From NCBI RefSeq assembly GCF_000143985.1, contig NC_014364.1, positions 3,968,001 through 4,032,000 of the forward strand: 64,000 bases of DNA, written 5' to 3'. Below are positions 44,321-53,884 of this stretch, piece after piece. Position 1 is the first letter of the stretch. Every line of letters starts with the position of its first letter. The DNA comes from Sediminispirochaeta smaragdinae DSM 11293 (lineage in GTDB: Bacteria > Spirochaetota > Spirochaetia > DSM-16054 > Sediminispirochaetaceae). The notes under the pieces were generated by a model. It searched no databases, was not told where the DNA came from, and saw only the letters and a list, made by a program, of their open reading frames with translations. Both the position numbers and the translations under genes were made by a program.

Positions 44321-47092
44321 ATGAAAAAGATTGTGCAGCACCCAAAACTGATCATAGGCATCATCCTTGTCGTCACCCTTGTATTGGGGTTTCAGATCCC
44401 CAATATCGTGATCGACAATGATGTGAAGAACTACTTTCCGGAAGATCATCCCTCCAATATTCGTATGGAAGAGTTGGATGATATCTTCAGCGGTCAGGTT
44501 ATGATGGCAATCTCCGTAACCAATGACGAGGGGACGATTTTCACCCCCGAGGTGATCGATGCCGTCTCCAATCTGGTCGAAGCGATCGAACCAATGGCCC
44601 ATGTAGAGGATGTCGATGCGCTGACAAACTCGGACTTTCCAACGGGAACAGTCGACGGCATGGCGGTAGGCCCACTGGTATGGGATGATTTCGACAATAG
44701 TCCAGAGGCCTTTGCCACCCTGAAAGAGCATCTTCTGGAGTGGCCGCAGATGTATCGACGGGCCCTCTTTTCCGATGATTTCACCTCGACGCAGTTGATC
44801 GTTTCCATCGAAGAGGGGCTTCCCTCCGAAGAGATGAGCGTTATCTACAAGAATGTCGAAGATGATATCGCCAAGCAGAAAGAGCTGCACGAGGGCCTGA
44901 CCTTCAGGTTAGCCGGTGATCCGGTCATCTTCGAGCGGGCAAAGGACTATATGTACAGCGACCTGGGTCATCTTGTTCCCGTCGTTATTCTGGTGGTCCT
45001 GCTCTGTCTCTACTTTTCCTTCCGCAGGATACGAGGGACCCTCCTTCCCCTGATCGCCGTCACCATCAGCACCATCTGGACCATCGGCATTATGGCCCTT
45101 TTCGGTGTCAAGTTTACGGTTGTGTCCACCTGTCTGCCGGTTTTGCTCATCGCCGTGGGAAGCGCCTACGGTATCCACATGATGAACCACTATTATGCCG
45201 AGATTGCAGGCAAGGAGGGAAAGGTCTCCTTTGACGAGCACAGGGCTTTGGTTACGGCCTCTTCGGCCCACGTCGCAAAACCCATTCTCCTTGCCGGTTT
45301 TACCACCATCGTCGGCTTTGCCTCGGTCACCACCAGCCCCATCGTACCGCTGAAGCAGTTCGGAATTTTTGCCGCGGTGGGATCGGCCATCGCCCTGCTC
45401 CTCTCCCTTACCTTCATCCCCGCAATCTTGGTAGTAAGCCCTCCCAAGCAGCGGAAGCATGAAGAAAAACAGCACAAGGCAGAGGAAGGAGAAGGAACAT
45501 TGATGAAGATCTACGGTGCGTTAAGCAGGCGCCACTGGAAGATCATCTTCATTTCCCTGGTCGTCGTCGGGGTGTCCCTCTGGGGCCTCTTGCGACTGGA
45601 TATCCAGAGCGCCCTTCTCGATTATTTTCCCAGCCACAGCACCATGCGCGTGGATACCGACTACATCAGCGATAAATTCGGCGGAACGACAACCTTCAGC
45701 GCCGTGGTCCGGGCCGATGAGGGGAAATCCATTATCGATCCCGAACTTCTCAAGAGCATGGACGACCTGAGCCTCCACCTCCAGGAACATCACCCCGAGA
45801 TCGGGAAAATCATCTCCTTTACCGACTTCATCAAACGGATGAATCAGATCATGAATTATCCGCCGGCCACCGTCGAGGCGACAAGCCCTGAGACGGGGAC
45901 GGAATCCGGCCAGGGTTCCGATCAGGGCTTCGGAATGGATAGTTTTTTTGACGACGATACGAGCCTGGCCAACGAACCTGCTGCTACGGCAGAGGCTTCC
46001 GACGACGGTTTCGGCAGCTTCTTCGACGATGCGGAGCCGGGCGGGGAAGCAGAAGCGGCTGCCGCCACGGCGGATACGCACGAGGCAGGCCAGGATCCCA
46101 CGGAGAAATACAACTACGATACCTACAGCACCGAGATGACCTACCGTGATTTTCTCGCTCTGCTTGAGGATGCCATTTCGAAACGGGCCGGCTACACCAT
46201 GAGTGTCGACGAACTGGTGAAGGGCATCGAGAAAGGCTTCAACTATAAGGGCGCAGATTACTATGAGATCCCCTACGATCCGGCAAAGTATCCGGTCGCC
46301 AGCAGGGAGGAGTTGGGAAATCTGGTCAGCCAGTATCTGCTTCTTTACTCAGGATCCCTGGATGATTATGCGAACGACCCCCTTGATCCGGATATTGCCC
46401 GCATGCTGATTCAGCTAAAAACCCATAAAACCAGCGACACCGATGCGGTAATCAAGGATATCAACACCTATGTGGCGAAGCATTTCCCCGAAGGATATCG
46501 CGTGGAATGCACCGGTGTGGCAGAGATGGAAAAGACCCTGACCGACATGGTGATCAGCTCTCAGCTCGTCAGCCTTTTTGCGGCCCTCCTGATCGTCTTT
46601 GTCATTGTCGCTATCTCCTACCGTTCCCTGGCTGCCGGAATCTTCGGTATTATTCCCCTCTCCATGGCCATTCTGGTTAATTTCGGCATCATGGGGATCA
46701 CCGGCATCAGACTGGACATGGTTACCTCGATAATCGCATCCATAGCCATTGGAATCGGCGTCGATTATACCATTCACTTCCTCGACAACTATCACCACGA
46801 ACGGCTGGCCAGTGATGATCTGGAGCTGGTAACCCGAAATACGATACTCCTTTCAGGTCAGGCCATCATCATCAATGCGGTATCGGTCGCCCTCGGCTTT
46901 CTGGTACTTACCCTTTCATCCTTCGTGGTGCTTAGATATATCGGGCTGCTGGTGGCCATCATTATGATTACCTCATCCCTTGCAGCAATGACCATCCTGC
47001 CCGTTCTTCTAAACATCTTTAAACCGGCCTTTATCAGCAGACCGGCGAACATCAAACGACCGGGAGCGGAGACTTCCGGGAAGGAAGAGTAA
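44321..47092 (+). CDS. RND/MMPL-family transporter, cassette 1
   Basis: The 923-residue protein has an N-terminal membrane helix, a periplasmic loop, a block of about five membrane helices, then a repeat of this pattern: twelve helices in all. Motifs include VGSAYGIHMMNHYY in the first half and SIAIGIGVDYTIHFLDNY in the second, typical of MMPL/HpnN-like transporters of lipids and hydrophobic compounds. The second periplasmic domain has an acidic, low-complexity insert (about 525-600) with SFFDDD and SFFDDA. The gene is followed two bases later by a LolA-like gene. The last 45 bases are nearly identical to the cassette 2 transporter, while the rest has diverged. Confidence 0.9.
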   Translation: MKKIVQHPKLIIGIILVVTLVLGFQIPNIVIDNDVKNYFPEDHPSNIRMEELDDIFSGQVMMAISVTNDEGTIFTPEVIDAVSNLVEAIEPMAHVEDVDALTNSDFPTGTVDGMAVGPLVWDDFDNSPEAFATLKEHLLEWPQMYRRALFSDDFTSTQLIVSIEEGLPSEEMSVIYKNVEDDIAKQKELHEGLTFRLAGDPVIFERAKDYMYSDLGHLVPVVILVVLLCLYFSFRRIRGTLLPLIAVTISTIWTIGIMALFGVKFTVVSTCLPVLLIAVGSAYGIHMMNHYYAEIAGKEGKVSFDEHRALVTASSAHVAKPILLAGFTTIVGFASVTTSPIVPLKQFGIFAAVGSAIALLLSLTFIPAILVVSPPKQRKHEEKQHKAEEGEGTLMKIYGALSRRHWKIIFISLVVVGVSLWGLLRLDIQSALLDYFPSHSTMRVDTDYISDKFGGTTTFSAVVRADEGKSIIDPELLKSMDDLSLHLQEHHPEIGKIISFTDFIKRMNQIMNYPPATVEATSPETGTESGQGSDQGFGMDSFFDDDTSLANEPAATAEASDDGFGSFFDDAEPGGEAEAAAATADTHEAGQDPTEKYNYDTYSTEMTYRDFLALLEDAISKRAGYTMSVDELVKGIEKGFNYKGADYYEIPYDPAKYPVASREELGNLVSQYLLLYSGSLDDYANDPLDPDIARMLIQLKTHKTSDTDAVIKDINTYVAKHFPEGYRVECTGVAEMEKTLTDMVISSQLVSLFAALLIVFVIVAISYRSLAAGIFGIIPLSMAILVNFGIMGITGIRLDMVTSIIASIAIGIGVDYTIHFLDNYHHERLASDDLELVTRNTILLSGQAIIINAVSVALGFLVLTLSSFVVLRYIGLLVAIIMITSSLAAMTILPVLLNIFKPAFISRPANIKRPGAETSGKEE

Positions 47093-47093
47093 C

Positions 47094-47870
47094 ATGAAAA
47101 AACGAACCATCATTGCGTTGGCGGCAGCCTTCCTGCTGCCGGCGACAAGCTTCGCCCTTACCGGGACCGAAATCGCTCAGAAAGCCTACGATGTGGAAGA
47201 CGGTACCACCCGACATACCGCCGTTCAGATGGACCTCATCGATAAAGACGGTTCGGTAGATGCACGGCTCATCGAAGAGTGGGGCAAGGACGATGCGAAC
47301 GACCTCACCTCCGTGGTCATGGTCTTCAGAAGCCCGGCCTCCGTCCGCGACACCAGGTTCCTCCAGATCGAAAACAAGGGACGGGACGACGATAAGTGGA
47401 TCTACCTCCCCGCCCTCAAACGGGTCAGGAGGATCGCTTCCAGCGAAGGCGACAAGTCATTCATGGGATCGGATGCCACCTACGACGACATGGACACCAG
47501 AGAGGTCGAACAGGATACCCACGACCTTATCAGGGAAGAGAGCGTCGGCCAGTGGAACTGCTACGTGGTCAAAGACACACCGGTCGATCCATCCGACAGC
47601 CAGTATTCCTACCGCATCTCCTGGATCGACAAGCAATCCTTTGTTCCCGTCAAGATGGAGATGTACGACAAGCAGGGTGAGCTGGTAAAGGTGCTCACCG
47701 TGGAAAAGCTTGAGAAGGTCCAGGGATACTGGACTCCCCTCCAGAACCTCCTGAAGAACGTACAGACCGGTCACTCCACCAGGCTGACGGTCAAGAAGAT
47801 CGTCTTTGACGAGAGTCAGCCCGACGCCCTGTATACCACCAACTTTCTCCAGACCGGACGGGTCCAGTAG
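47094..47870 (+). CDS. LolA-like outer membrane lipoprotein-sorting protein, cassette 1
   Basis: The 258-residue product has a signal peptide (MKKRTIIALAAAFLLPATSF, cleavage near FA-LTG). It then has a LolA-like half-barrel with the segments ARLIEEWGKDD, RDTRFLQIENKGRDDDKWIY, LPALKRVRRI and SFMGSDATYDDMDTRE. This type (PF17131-like) carries lipophilic cargo in the periplasm and typically travels with MMPL/RND genes. It follows the RND gene by two bases and precedes the barrel gene by ten. Its twin at 53099 is almost identical. Confidence 0.88.
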   Translation: MKKRTIIALAAAFLLPATSFALTGTEIAQKAYDVEDGTTRHTAVQMDLIDKDGSVDARLIEEWGKDDANDLTSVVMVFRSPASVRDTRFLQIENKGRDDDKWIYLPALKRVRRIASSEGDKSFMGSDATYDDMDTREVEQDTHDLIREESVGQWNCYVVKDTPVDPSDSQYSYRISWIDKQSFVPVKMEMYDKQGELVKVLTVEKLEKVQGYWTPLQNLLKNVQTGHSTRLTVKKIVFDESQPDALYTTNFLQTGRVQ

Positions 47871-47879
47871 GAGGGAGGT

Positions 47880-49280
47880 ATGAGCAGCTTGAAAAGAACA
47901 GCAACGGTGGCCTTCACGGCCGCCGCCCTCCTGCTGGCGGGGGTAAGCCTTCCGGCAGACGACTTTTCCTTTGACGACTTCGGCAGCTCCGACTTTGGCG
48001 ATGACACGGGGACAGCGACTGCAGGAAACAGCTCTGCCTTGGAAGTGCACGGAGAGCTGGACGGAAGCCTGCGGGCAACCGTGGGGGAGGATGCACTCTC
48101 GGATATCGGTGCTATAAGCAGCGAGGACGACAGTATCGAATACGGCAGCGAAGCAAAACTCAACCTCACCTACACCGGGGACAAGATCGATGCCTTCATC
48201 AACCTTCAGCTTGATCCGGACCGGCTTGACGAGGATATGAGCACCCTGTTCGACGAGGCCTATCTTCGCTACTACGGTTCCGGCTTCGACTTTGAGACCG
48301 GACTGATGAAGGTGGTCTGGGGGAAGGGGGACCAGCTGCATGTTGTGGACCTGCTGAACTCCGATGACTTGACCGATTTCATCAACCCCGACTATATCGA
48401 CCGGAGGATTGCCGTACCCATGGCAAAACTCAATGTGCAGGTGGGGGGCCAGGGGAAGCTTGAGTTCGTCTACATCCCCACCCTCACCCCCAATACCAAC
48501 CCCACCAGCGGGGCATGGGCCACACAGCAGGCCCAGGATCTTGCTGCCGCTGTAACAAGCTATCTGGACACCTTAGCTGGTAGTGATGCAGTCTTTACCA
48601 CCCTGAACAGCTACGAGGATATGCTCTACCCCGATACCGACACCCTCGACTACAGTCAGGCGGCGGTGAGGTGGACCGACAGTTTCGGCGGGATGGATGT
48701 CGGGGCCCTCTACTACTGCGGCTTTCTCAAGGATCCTTCGGTTGATGTCGCAAACCTCGATATCTCCTATGACCGGCTTCATGCCTTCGGTCTTGAGGCA
48801 GGAGGAATCCTTGCGGGCTTCAATCTCAGGAGTGAGGCGGCCTACTACATGACCGAAGACATTGCGGGGGATGATCCTGTGGTGCACAACAACTCGCTGA
48901 ACTATCTGGTGGGCTTCGACCGGGACCTGCCGCTGCACAACATCAACCTGAATATGCAGGCGACAGGCAGTTACATCCTGAACAACGATGAGATTTCAAG
49001 CGGGGATATTGAGTATGACAGTGACGACGATTACTCGAGTAATCTGATTGTCTGCAAGATCTCCGACACCTTCAATCACGAAAAGGTGAGTATAGAGGCG
49101 AAAGGGATCTATGAGATTGAGGATGAGGATTGGATGATAGGGCCGGTGATAACCCTTGCACCCAATGGGGAGTTTGAGTTTTCCGCCGAGGCGAGGTTCT
49201 TTGGCGGGGATGATGACGGAAGGCTCGGACAGTTCGACGAGAGCAGTTACCTTCAACTCAAGGTCAAAGCCATGTTTTAA
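47880..49280 (+). CDS. DUF1302-like outer membrane beta-barrel protein, cassette 1
   Basis: The 466-residue protein has a signal peptide ending at A26. The mature N-terminus is acidic and phenylalanine-rich (DDFSFDDFGSSDFGDD, 27-42). The barrel ends in F. The segment FDEAYLRYYGSGF ... MKVVWGKGDQLHVVD ... NSDDLTDFINP resembles the DUF1302/alginate-export group, where partner genes are MMPL and LolA-like. A loop near residues 220-250 differs strongly from the cassette 2 copy, as does a second near 285. GGAGGGAGG precedes the ATG. Confidence 0.82.
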   Translation: MSSLKRTATVAFTAAALLLAGVSLPADDFSFDDFGSSDFGDDTGTATAGNSSALEVHGELDGSLRATVGEDALSDIGAISSEDDSIEYGSEAKLNLTYTGDKIDAFINLQLDPDRLDEDMSTLFDEAYLRYYGSGFDFETGLMKVVWGKGDQLHVVDLLNSDDLTDFINPDYIDRRIAVPMAKLNVQVGGQGKLEFVYIPTLTPNTNPTSGAWATQQAQDLAAAVTSYLDTLAGSDAVFTTLNSYEDMLYPDTDTLDYSQAAVRWTDSFGGMDVGALYYCGFLKDPSVDVANLDISYDRLHAFGLEAGGILAGFNLRSEAAYYMTEDIAGDDPVVHNNSLNYLVGFDRDLPLHNINLNMQATGSYILNNDEISSGDIEYDSDDDYSSNLIVCKISDTFNHEKVSIEAKGIYEIEDEDWMIGPVITLAPNGEFEFSAEARFFGGDDDGRLGQFDESSYLQLKVKAMF

Positions 49281-49315
49281 GCCTTGCTTCAATTGCAAGG
49301 AAGGAGTGATGCGAT

Positions 49316-49456
49316 ATGAAAAGGGTGTTGCAAACGGCGCTGATCGTCTTGATTACGGCGATATTTCTCAGCAGTTGTCTCAGCCTCAAGCCTTTCACCG
49401 ATGAAGAGATCGACCGTCTAACCGTGGTCGAATCGAATACGACGATTATTACATAA
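49316..49456 (+). CDS. Small 46-residue lipoprotein, cassette 1 only
   Basis: The ATG at 49316 follows AAGGAG at a normal distance. The product reads MKRVLQTALIVLITAIF then LSSCLSLKPF, so C21 is a lipobox cysteine; the mature protein is only 26 residues and ends at TAA (49454-49456). It lies 35 bases after the barrel gene and just before the 115-base element. The matching place in cassette 2 has lost it: the barrel stop runs almost directly into the element. A small accessory of the transport system is inferred. Confidence 0.7.
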   Translation: MKRVLQTALIVLITAIFLSSCLSLKPFTDEEIDRLTVVESNTTIIT

Positions 49457-49465
49457 ATTAACGAC

Positions 49466-49580
49466 GCTGTCGGTTCTCGGCAGGATGAGCCTTCCTCCTA
49501 TCCGGCTGGCACCGGTGGGGATTACCGGGAAGCAGTCCCTGCGGAACGTCAGAACTTTACGGGAACCGACAGCTTTTTTT
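49466..49580 (+). terminator. 115-base structured element with T-run, copy 1
   Basis: GCTGTCGGTTC (49466-49476) pairs with GAACCGACAGC (49563-49573) to close an ~86-base structured interior, and TTTTTTT follows (49574-49580). Inside are small hairpins such as CCGGT/ACCGG and GCAG/CTGC. It could be a terminator, a structured RNA or both. It ends cassette 1. Copy 2 at 55378-55490 differs by one base in the body, and that change keeps a G-U pair. Confidence 0.6.
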
Positions 49581-49666
49581 CCACAAGCCTGTATCGAAAG
49601 AAAAATAATGACAACTTGAGTTATTGATACAAGTCCTATACACTTTTGATGCTCGACGGAGGACCT

Positions 49667-50275
49667 ATGACGCGTGAAGAAAAAATTTGTAGTGCCGCCT
49701 TTTCTCTTTACATCAAACATGGCCCTCAGAGGGTCAGCATGCAGGAAATTGCCGATACGGCAGGTGTCAGTAAAAAAACCCTTTACAACCGATTTGGCAA
49801 TAGAGAGAAATTACTTGATCGTACCATTGAGTGGCATTCTCGTCGTATGGTTGGCTTTTTCGAAAACTTAATGGAAAGCGATGTATCGATTGCGGAAAAA
49901 CTGGTGAAAGCTATAGAGTTTGTATCCAGGGAACTCGACCGGGAAATCGAAGCCCTCCAACAGGAACTGGTGCGGCCCAATCCTTACCTAAAGGATATTC
50001 CCGTCAACTTTATACACAAGAAGATACGATTGATGCTCGAACAGTTGGTTGAGCAGGCAAAAGATGCCGGTCTCTGCCGAACCGATTATTCGACTCGGAT
50101 GATCATCTATATCATCCTTTCTATGATAAAAGGGCTTACAAGCTGGAAAGCCGTGAGTGATGTGTATACCGATAGCAAGTATTTATTCGGAACAACCATG
50201 AAATTTATTTTAGATGCGTTTCTCACGGAAAAAGGGAAAAAAGTTCTCCCCGTCGATACATTTCAAACCCTCTAA
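49667..50275 (+). CDS. TetR family regulator of cassette 2
   Basis: The ATG at 49667 follows CGGAGGA and gives 202 residues. The helix-turn-helix is clear (SMQEIADTAGVSKKTLYNRF). The rest is helical and diverged from the cassette 1 regulator. It lies 122 bases before the second RND gene, with an 11-bp-arm palindrome between. Upstream in-frame ATG/TTG codons at 49646-49649 lack a ribosome site. Confidence 0.87.
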   Translation: MTREEKICSAAFSLYIKHGPQRVSMQEIADTAGVSKKTLYNRFGNREKLLDRTIEWHSRRMVGFFENLMESDVSIAEKLVKAIEFVSRELDREIEALQQELVRPNPYLKDIPVNFIHKKIRLMLEQLVEQAKDAGLCRTDYSTRMIIYIILSMIKGLTSWKAVSDVYTDSKYLFGTTMKFILDAFLTEKGKKVLPVDTFQTL

Positions 50276-50321
50276 GAATCTGAGAAATCCATTATTTCGT
50301 TGTTAATATGAGTGATTTCTC

Positions 50322-50380
50322 TTGTTTTTTGTATTCTTCGTCACTATATTACACTTATAACACATTATGAGTGTAATATA
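50322..50380 (+). promoter_or_regulatory. Promoter and palindromic operator of RND cassette 2
   Basis: TTGTTT (50322-50327) and TATATT (50345-50350) are 17 bases apart. The palindrome TATATTACACT (50345-50355) and AGTGTAATATA (50370-50380), with a 14-base spacer, starts at the -10 box. This matches the layout of cassette 1 but with different bases, as expected for a diverged TetR. Confidence 0.6.
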
Positions 50381-50397
50381 AGCAAGCGGAGGAAAAT

Positions 50398-53097
50398 TTG
50401 AAAAAGCTTTATCGCTATCCGTTAGTAAATATCATCGTCATCGCCTTGGTGACACTTTTCTTCGGACTGCAGATTCCCAAAATCACTTATGATAACGATA
50501 CGATGAATTTTGTTCCCGATGATGATCCGGCTCTCACAGCCTTCGAGGATTTTGAAGATCAGTTTGGCAGTGCCCTGGTCATCGATCTCGTTATTAATAG
50601 TGATGTACATTCTATTATCAGTCCGGAAAGCCTCGCCATTATCCAAAAGCTTAGCGATGAGCTGGAGCTCTTAAAGGGCCAGGAGAAAATCCAATCCATC
50701 ACAAACACCGACTATATACGAGGAAAGGATGGAACCCTTACGGTAGGTCCGGTGTCGGAAAACGAAGATGGAAAGCTCATTCCCGCAGATACCCTGCGAA
50801 AACGATTAAATAGCTGGAAGAGTATGTACGACAAGATGCTCCTCTCCAAGGATGAGCATTCAACACAAATTGGCATCACCATTGATTACAACCTATCGAT
50901 CGAAGAGCGCGAAACCATATACAATGATATCCAAGAGCTCGCAAAAAAGATCTTACCCGATGGATATTCCTATTATCTTGCAGGTCTTCCGGCAACTACT
51001 ATCCAGGTCAGCGAAAATATGCGGCATGACCTTTCGGCTCTGATTCCCCTTGTTTCATTATTCGTTCTCATTATTCTTTTCATCAGCTTCAAAACCATCG
51101 GAGGAGTGGTGCTCCCCTTTCTAAATGTCATCATCAGCACCATCTGGACCATCGGATTAATGAGCCTGACAGGGACTCCTCTGACTATTTTGGGAGCGAC
51201 AATTCCCATCCTCATGGTAGCAGTGGGCAGTGCCTACGGGATACACATCGTCAGTCATTACTATGACGAATTGAGAAATCCCGAAAATTCAGGGATGACC
51301 AACAAAGAAATTGTCTACAAAACAATGGATGCCGTTGGCAGCCCAGTATTTTTAGCAGGCCTGACTACCTTCATAGGCTTTGCTTCCCTGGCGGTCAGTA
51401 CCGTAGTACCGATGAAATTTTTTGGCTTTTTTTCTGCTTTCGGTGTTCTTTCAGCCCTCTTTGTCGCCTTTGTTTTCATTCCCTCGGTATTCTTAATGGC
51501 ACGAGGTACGGGAGAGATCAAAAAAGAGAAACAAGCGAAGCCGGAACGGAACTATGTTTTTTTGAAGATCCTCAGCAACACAGCCACGAAACACACAACC
51601 ATGGTACCGCTTGTCAGCATTCTGCTTGCAGGCCTTTCGATATTCTTTATTCCGAAGGTCGTTGTGGAAAACAATCTCATCGACTTTTTCAAGAAGGATA
51701 CAGAGATCCGGCAAGCCGACAGATTTATCCGTCAGGAATTCGCCGGCACCAGCAGTTTCAACATCACCATCGAGGGGCAAGAAAAGGGAGACTTGAACAA
51801 TCCCGAAATACTCCAGAGTATGGAAAACACTGCCGACTATATTCGGACAAACTATCCGGAAGTCAGTAAGGTTATCTCCTATTCGGAATATATCAAGCGG
51901 ATAAATCAGGTCCTTAACGAGGATCTTCCGGGCAAGATAGCTCTCAAGTCGGAAAGCAATGGCACTTCAGACGGGACCATGGTCCAACAACAAGAGGCTT
52001 CGACCGCCGATAGTACCGGCGATAACTTTTTCGAGGACAGCTTTTTCGGCGATGCTTTCGGTGATACTGCCATTGGCCAGGAGGAAGACCAGGCTGCGGA
52101 AAAGGCGACAAGCCCGATGTCGACGGATGCTGCTCAGAATAGTATGCCGGACAATAAACCGGAGAAAGTCGATATGCTCGAAGCACTATTCGATGCCTAC
52201 CGAACAGACCCCGATCATTTTATCGATGAGCTGGGACGGCTGACAAATTACGACGGTCTTGATTACTATGAGATTCCCACTGACTTGGATAAGTATCATC
52301 TTGCAAATAAGGATGAATTCAAGAATCTTATCAGCCAGTATCTGCTTCTGTACTCCGGCTCCCTCGATGATTGGTCCGATAACGCCCTTGAACCACAGAA
52401 AGCACGGATTTTGGTACAGCTTGGAAAAAGCGGAAGTATTATTGCCTCGCGCATAACAAAAGCAATTGTTCCTGCAATTGAAATGATGCTGCCGGAAGGC
52501 TACACCTTTACGATCAGCGGTTCATCATTGGTCGAGAGTTCTTTGACGAACCTGATTGTTACATCATCTATTGCAAGTATAATCCTCTCAATCATCCTGG
52601 TCTTTATTATTCTTACGATTGTCTATCACTCCGTCCTTACGGGATTAATAGGTATCGTTCCTCTGCTGCTTACGGTTCTGATCAACATGGGGATCATGGG
52701 ACTTACGGGCATCAAGCTCGATATCAGCACTGCGATGGTAGGAAGCATCTCAATCGGAATAGGTATCGACTATACCATTCATTTCCTTTCAAGTTACGCA
52801 ACAAACCTGCGATCTTTATCCTCCAGGGATGAGACAACCGTAAAGGCAATATTTACCACAGGGAAGGCGATCATATTCAATGCCGTATCGGTTGCGGCCG
52901 GATTCTTCGTGCTTACATTTTCCAGATTTACTCCCTTGATATACTTCGGAATCCTGGTCATCATCACCATGACGGTATCTTCGATCAGCTCGCTCATTCT
53001 CCTGCCCCAGCTTCTGAAACATCTCGATGAAAAACATCTTATCCGCTCAACGAACATCAAACGACCGGGAGCCGAGACTTCCGGGAAGGAAGAGTAA
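50398..53097 (+). CDS. RND/MMPL-family transporter, cassette 2
   Basis: The 899-residue protein starts at a TTG with GGAGGAAAA just upstream; no ATG fits better. It has the same twelve-helix RND layout, with VGSAYGIHIVSHYYDE and SISIGIGIDYTIHFLSSY. Its periplasmic insert near 542-560 is acidic with FFEDSFFGDAFGD. It is clearly homologous to the cassette 1 transporter but diverged over its length, except for the last 15 residues (NIKRPGAETSGKEE), which fall in the near-identical repeat. The cargo may differ from that of cassette 1. Confidence 0.9.
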   Translation: MKKLYRYPLVNIIVIALVTLFFGLQIPKITYDNDTMNFVPDDDPALTAFEDFEDQFGSALVIDLVINSDVHSIISPESLAIIQKLSDELELLKGQEKIQSITNTDYIRGKDGTLTVGPVSENEDGKLIPADTLRKRLNSWKSMYDKMLLSKDEHSTQIGITIDYNLSIEERETIYNDIQELAKKILPDGYSYYLAGLPATTIQVSENMRHDLSALIPLVSLFVLIILFISFKTIGGVVLPFLNVIISTIWTIGLMSLTGTPLTILGATIPILMVAVGSAYGIHIVSHYYDELRNPENSGMTNKEIVYKTMDAVGSPVFLAGLTTFIGFASLAVSTVVPMKFFGFFSAFGVLSALFVAFVFIPSVFLMARGTGEIKKEKQAKPERNYVFLKILSNTATKHTTMVPLVSILLAGLSIFFIPKVVVENNLIDFFKKDTEIRQADRFIRQEFAGTSSFNITIEGQEKGDLNNPEILQSMENTADYIRTNYPEVSKVISYSEYIKRINQVLNEDLPGKIALKSESNGTSDGTMVQQQEASTADSTGDNFFEDSFFGDAFGDTAIGQEEDQAAEKATSPMSTDAAQNSMPDNKPEKVDMLEALFDAYRTDPDHFIDELGRLTNYDGLDYYEIPTDLDKYHLANKDEFKNLISQYLLLYSGSLDDWSDNALEPQKARILVQLGKSGSIIASRITKAIVPAIEMMLPEGYTFTISGSSLVESSLTNLIVTSSIASIILSIILVFIILTIVYHSVLTGLIGIVPLLLTVLINMGIMGLTGIKLDISTAMVGSISIGIGIDYTIHFLSSYATNLRSLSSRDETTVKAIFTTGKAIIFNAVSVAAGFFVLTFSRFTPLIYFGILVIITMTVSSISSLILLPQLLKHLDEKHLIRSTNIKRPGAETSGKEE

Positions 53098-53098
53098 C

Positions 53099-53875
53099 AT
53101 GAAAAAACGAACCATTATTGCGTTGGCGGCGGCCCTGCTGCTGCCGGCGACAAGCTTCGCCCTTACCGGGACTGAAATCGCTCAGAAAGCCTACGACGTG
53201 GAAGACGGTACCACCCGACATACCGCCGTTCAAATGGACCTCATCGACAAAGACGGTTCGGTGGACGCACGGCTCATCGAGGAATGGGGCAAAGACGATG
53301 AGAACGACCTCACCTCCGTGGTCATGGTCTTCAGAAGCCCCGCCTCCGTCCGCGATACCAGGTTCCTCCAGATCGAAAACAAGGGCAGGGACGATGATAA
53401 ATGGATCTACCTGCCCGCCCTCAAGCGAGTCAGGAGAATCGCTTCCAGCGAAGGTGACAAGTCATTCATGGGTTCGGATGCCACCTACGACGACATGGAC
53501 ACCAGAGAGGTCGAACAGGATACCCACGACCTTATCAAAGAAGAGAGCGTCGGTCAGTGGGACTGCTATGTACTCAAAGATACCCCGGTCGATCCCTCCG
53601 ACAGCCAGTATTCCTACCGCATCTCCTGGATCGACAAGCAATCCTTTGTTCCGGTCAAGATGGAGATGTACGACAAGCAGGGTGAGCTGGTAAAGGTGCT
53701 CACCGTGGAAAAGCTTGAACAGGTCCAGGGATACTGGACTCCTTTACAGAACCTTCTGAAAAACGTACAGACCGGTCACGCCACCAGGCTGACCATCAAG
53801 AAGATCGTCTTTGACGAAAGTCAGCCCGACGCCCTCTATACCACCAACTTTCTCCAGACCGGACGGGTTCGATAG
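53099..53875 (+). CDS. LolA-like outer membrane lipoprotein-sorting protein, cassette 2
   Basis: The 258-residue product is almost the same as the cassette 1 protein, with nine substitutions scattered along it (for example AAALLLP for AAAFLLP and the C-terminal GRVR for GRVQ). The start at 53099 follows the RND stop by one base and has the same AAGGAAG site; an in-frame start at 53027 lies inside the RND gene and is not credible. It should carry cargo from the second transporter to the barrel. Confidence 0.88.
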   Translation: MKKRTIIALAAALLLPATSFALTGTEIAQKAYDVEDGTTRHTAVQMDLIDKDGSVDARLIEEWGKDDENDLTSVVMVFRSPASVRDTRFLQIENKGRDDDKWIYLPALKRVRRIASSEGDKSFMGSDATYDDMDTREVEQDTHDLIKEESVGQWDCYVLKDTPVDPSDSQYSYRISWIDKQSFVPVKMEMYDKQGELVKVLTVEKLEQVQGYWTPLQNLLKNVQTGHATRLTIKKIVFDESQPDALYTTNFLQTGRVR

Positions 53876-53884
53876 GAGGGAGCT

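Larger units (their letters stand above)
47046..49580 (+). repeat. Near-identical direct repeat, copy 1 (LolA-like to 3' element)
   Basis: From CGAACATCAAACGACCGGGA inside the end of the RND gene, through the LolA-like and barrel genes, to the 115-base element, the sequence closely matches 53051-55490. The LolA-like proteins differ at nine of 258 residues by my count. Two barrel loops and the small lipoprotein gene are the main differences. The left edge is sharp. Confidence 0.85.

Noticed and set aside
47457-48341. Open frame of 294 codons antisense to the LolA-like and barrel genes
   Set aside because: It spans two real genes with strong family matches and is mirrored at 53744-54346 only because the DNA is duplicated.
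49466-49580. Integron attC site or known riboswitch
   Set aside because: The inverted stem and size first suggested these, but there are no RYYYAAC/GTTRRRY core sites and no conserved riboswitch core sequence. It is left as an unassigned structured element or terminator.
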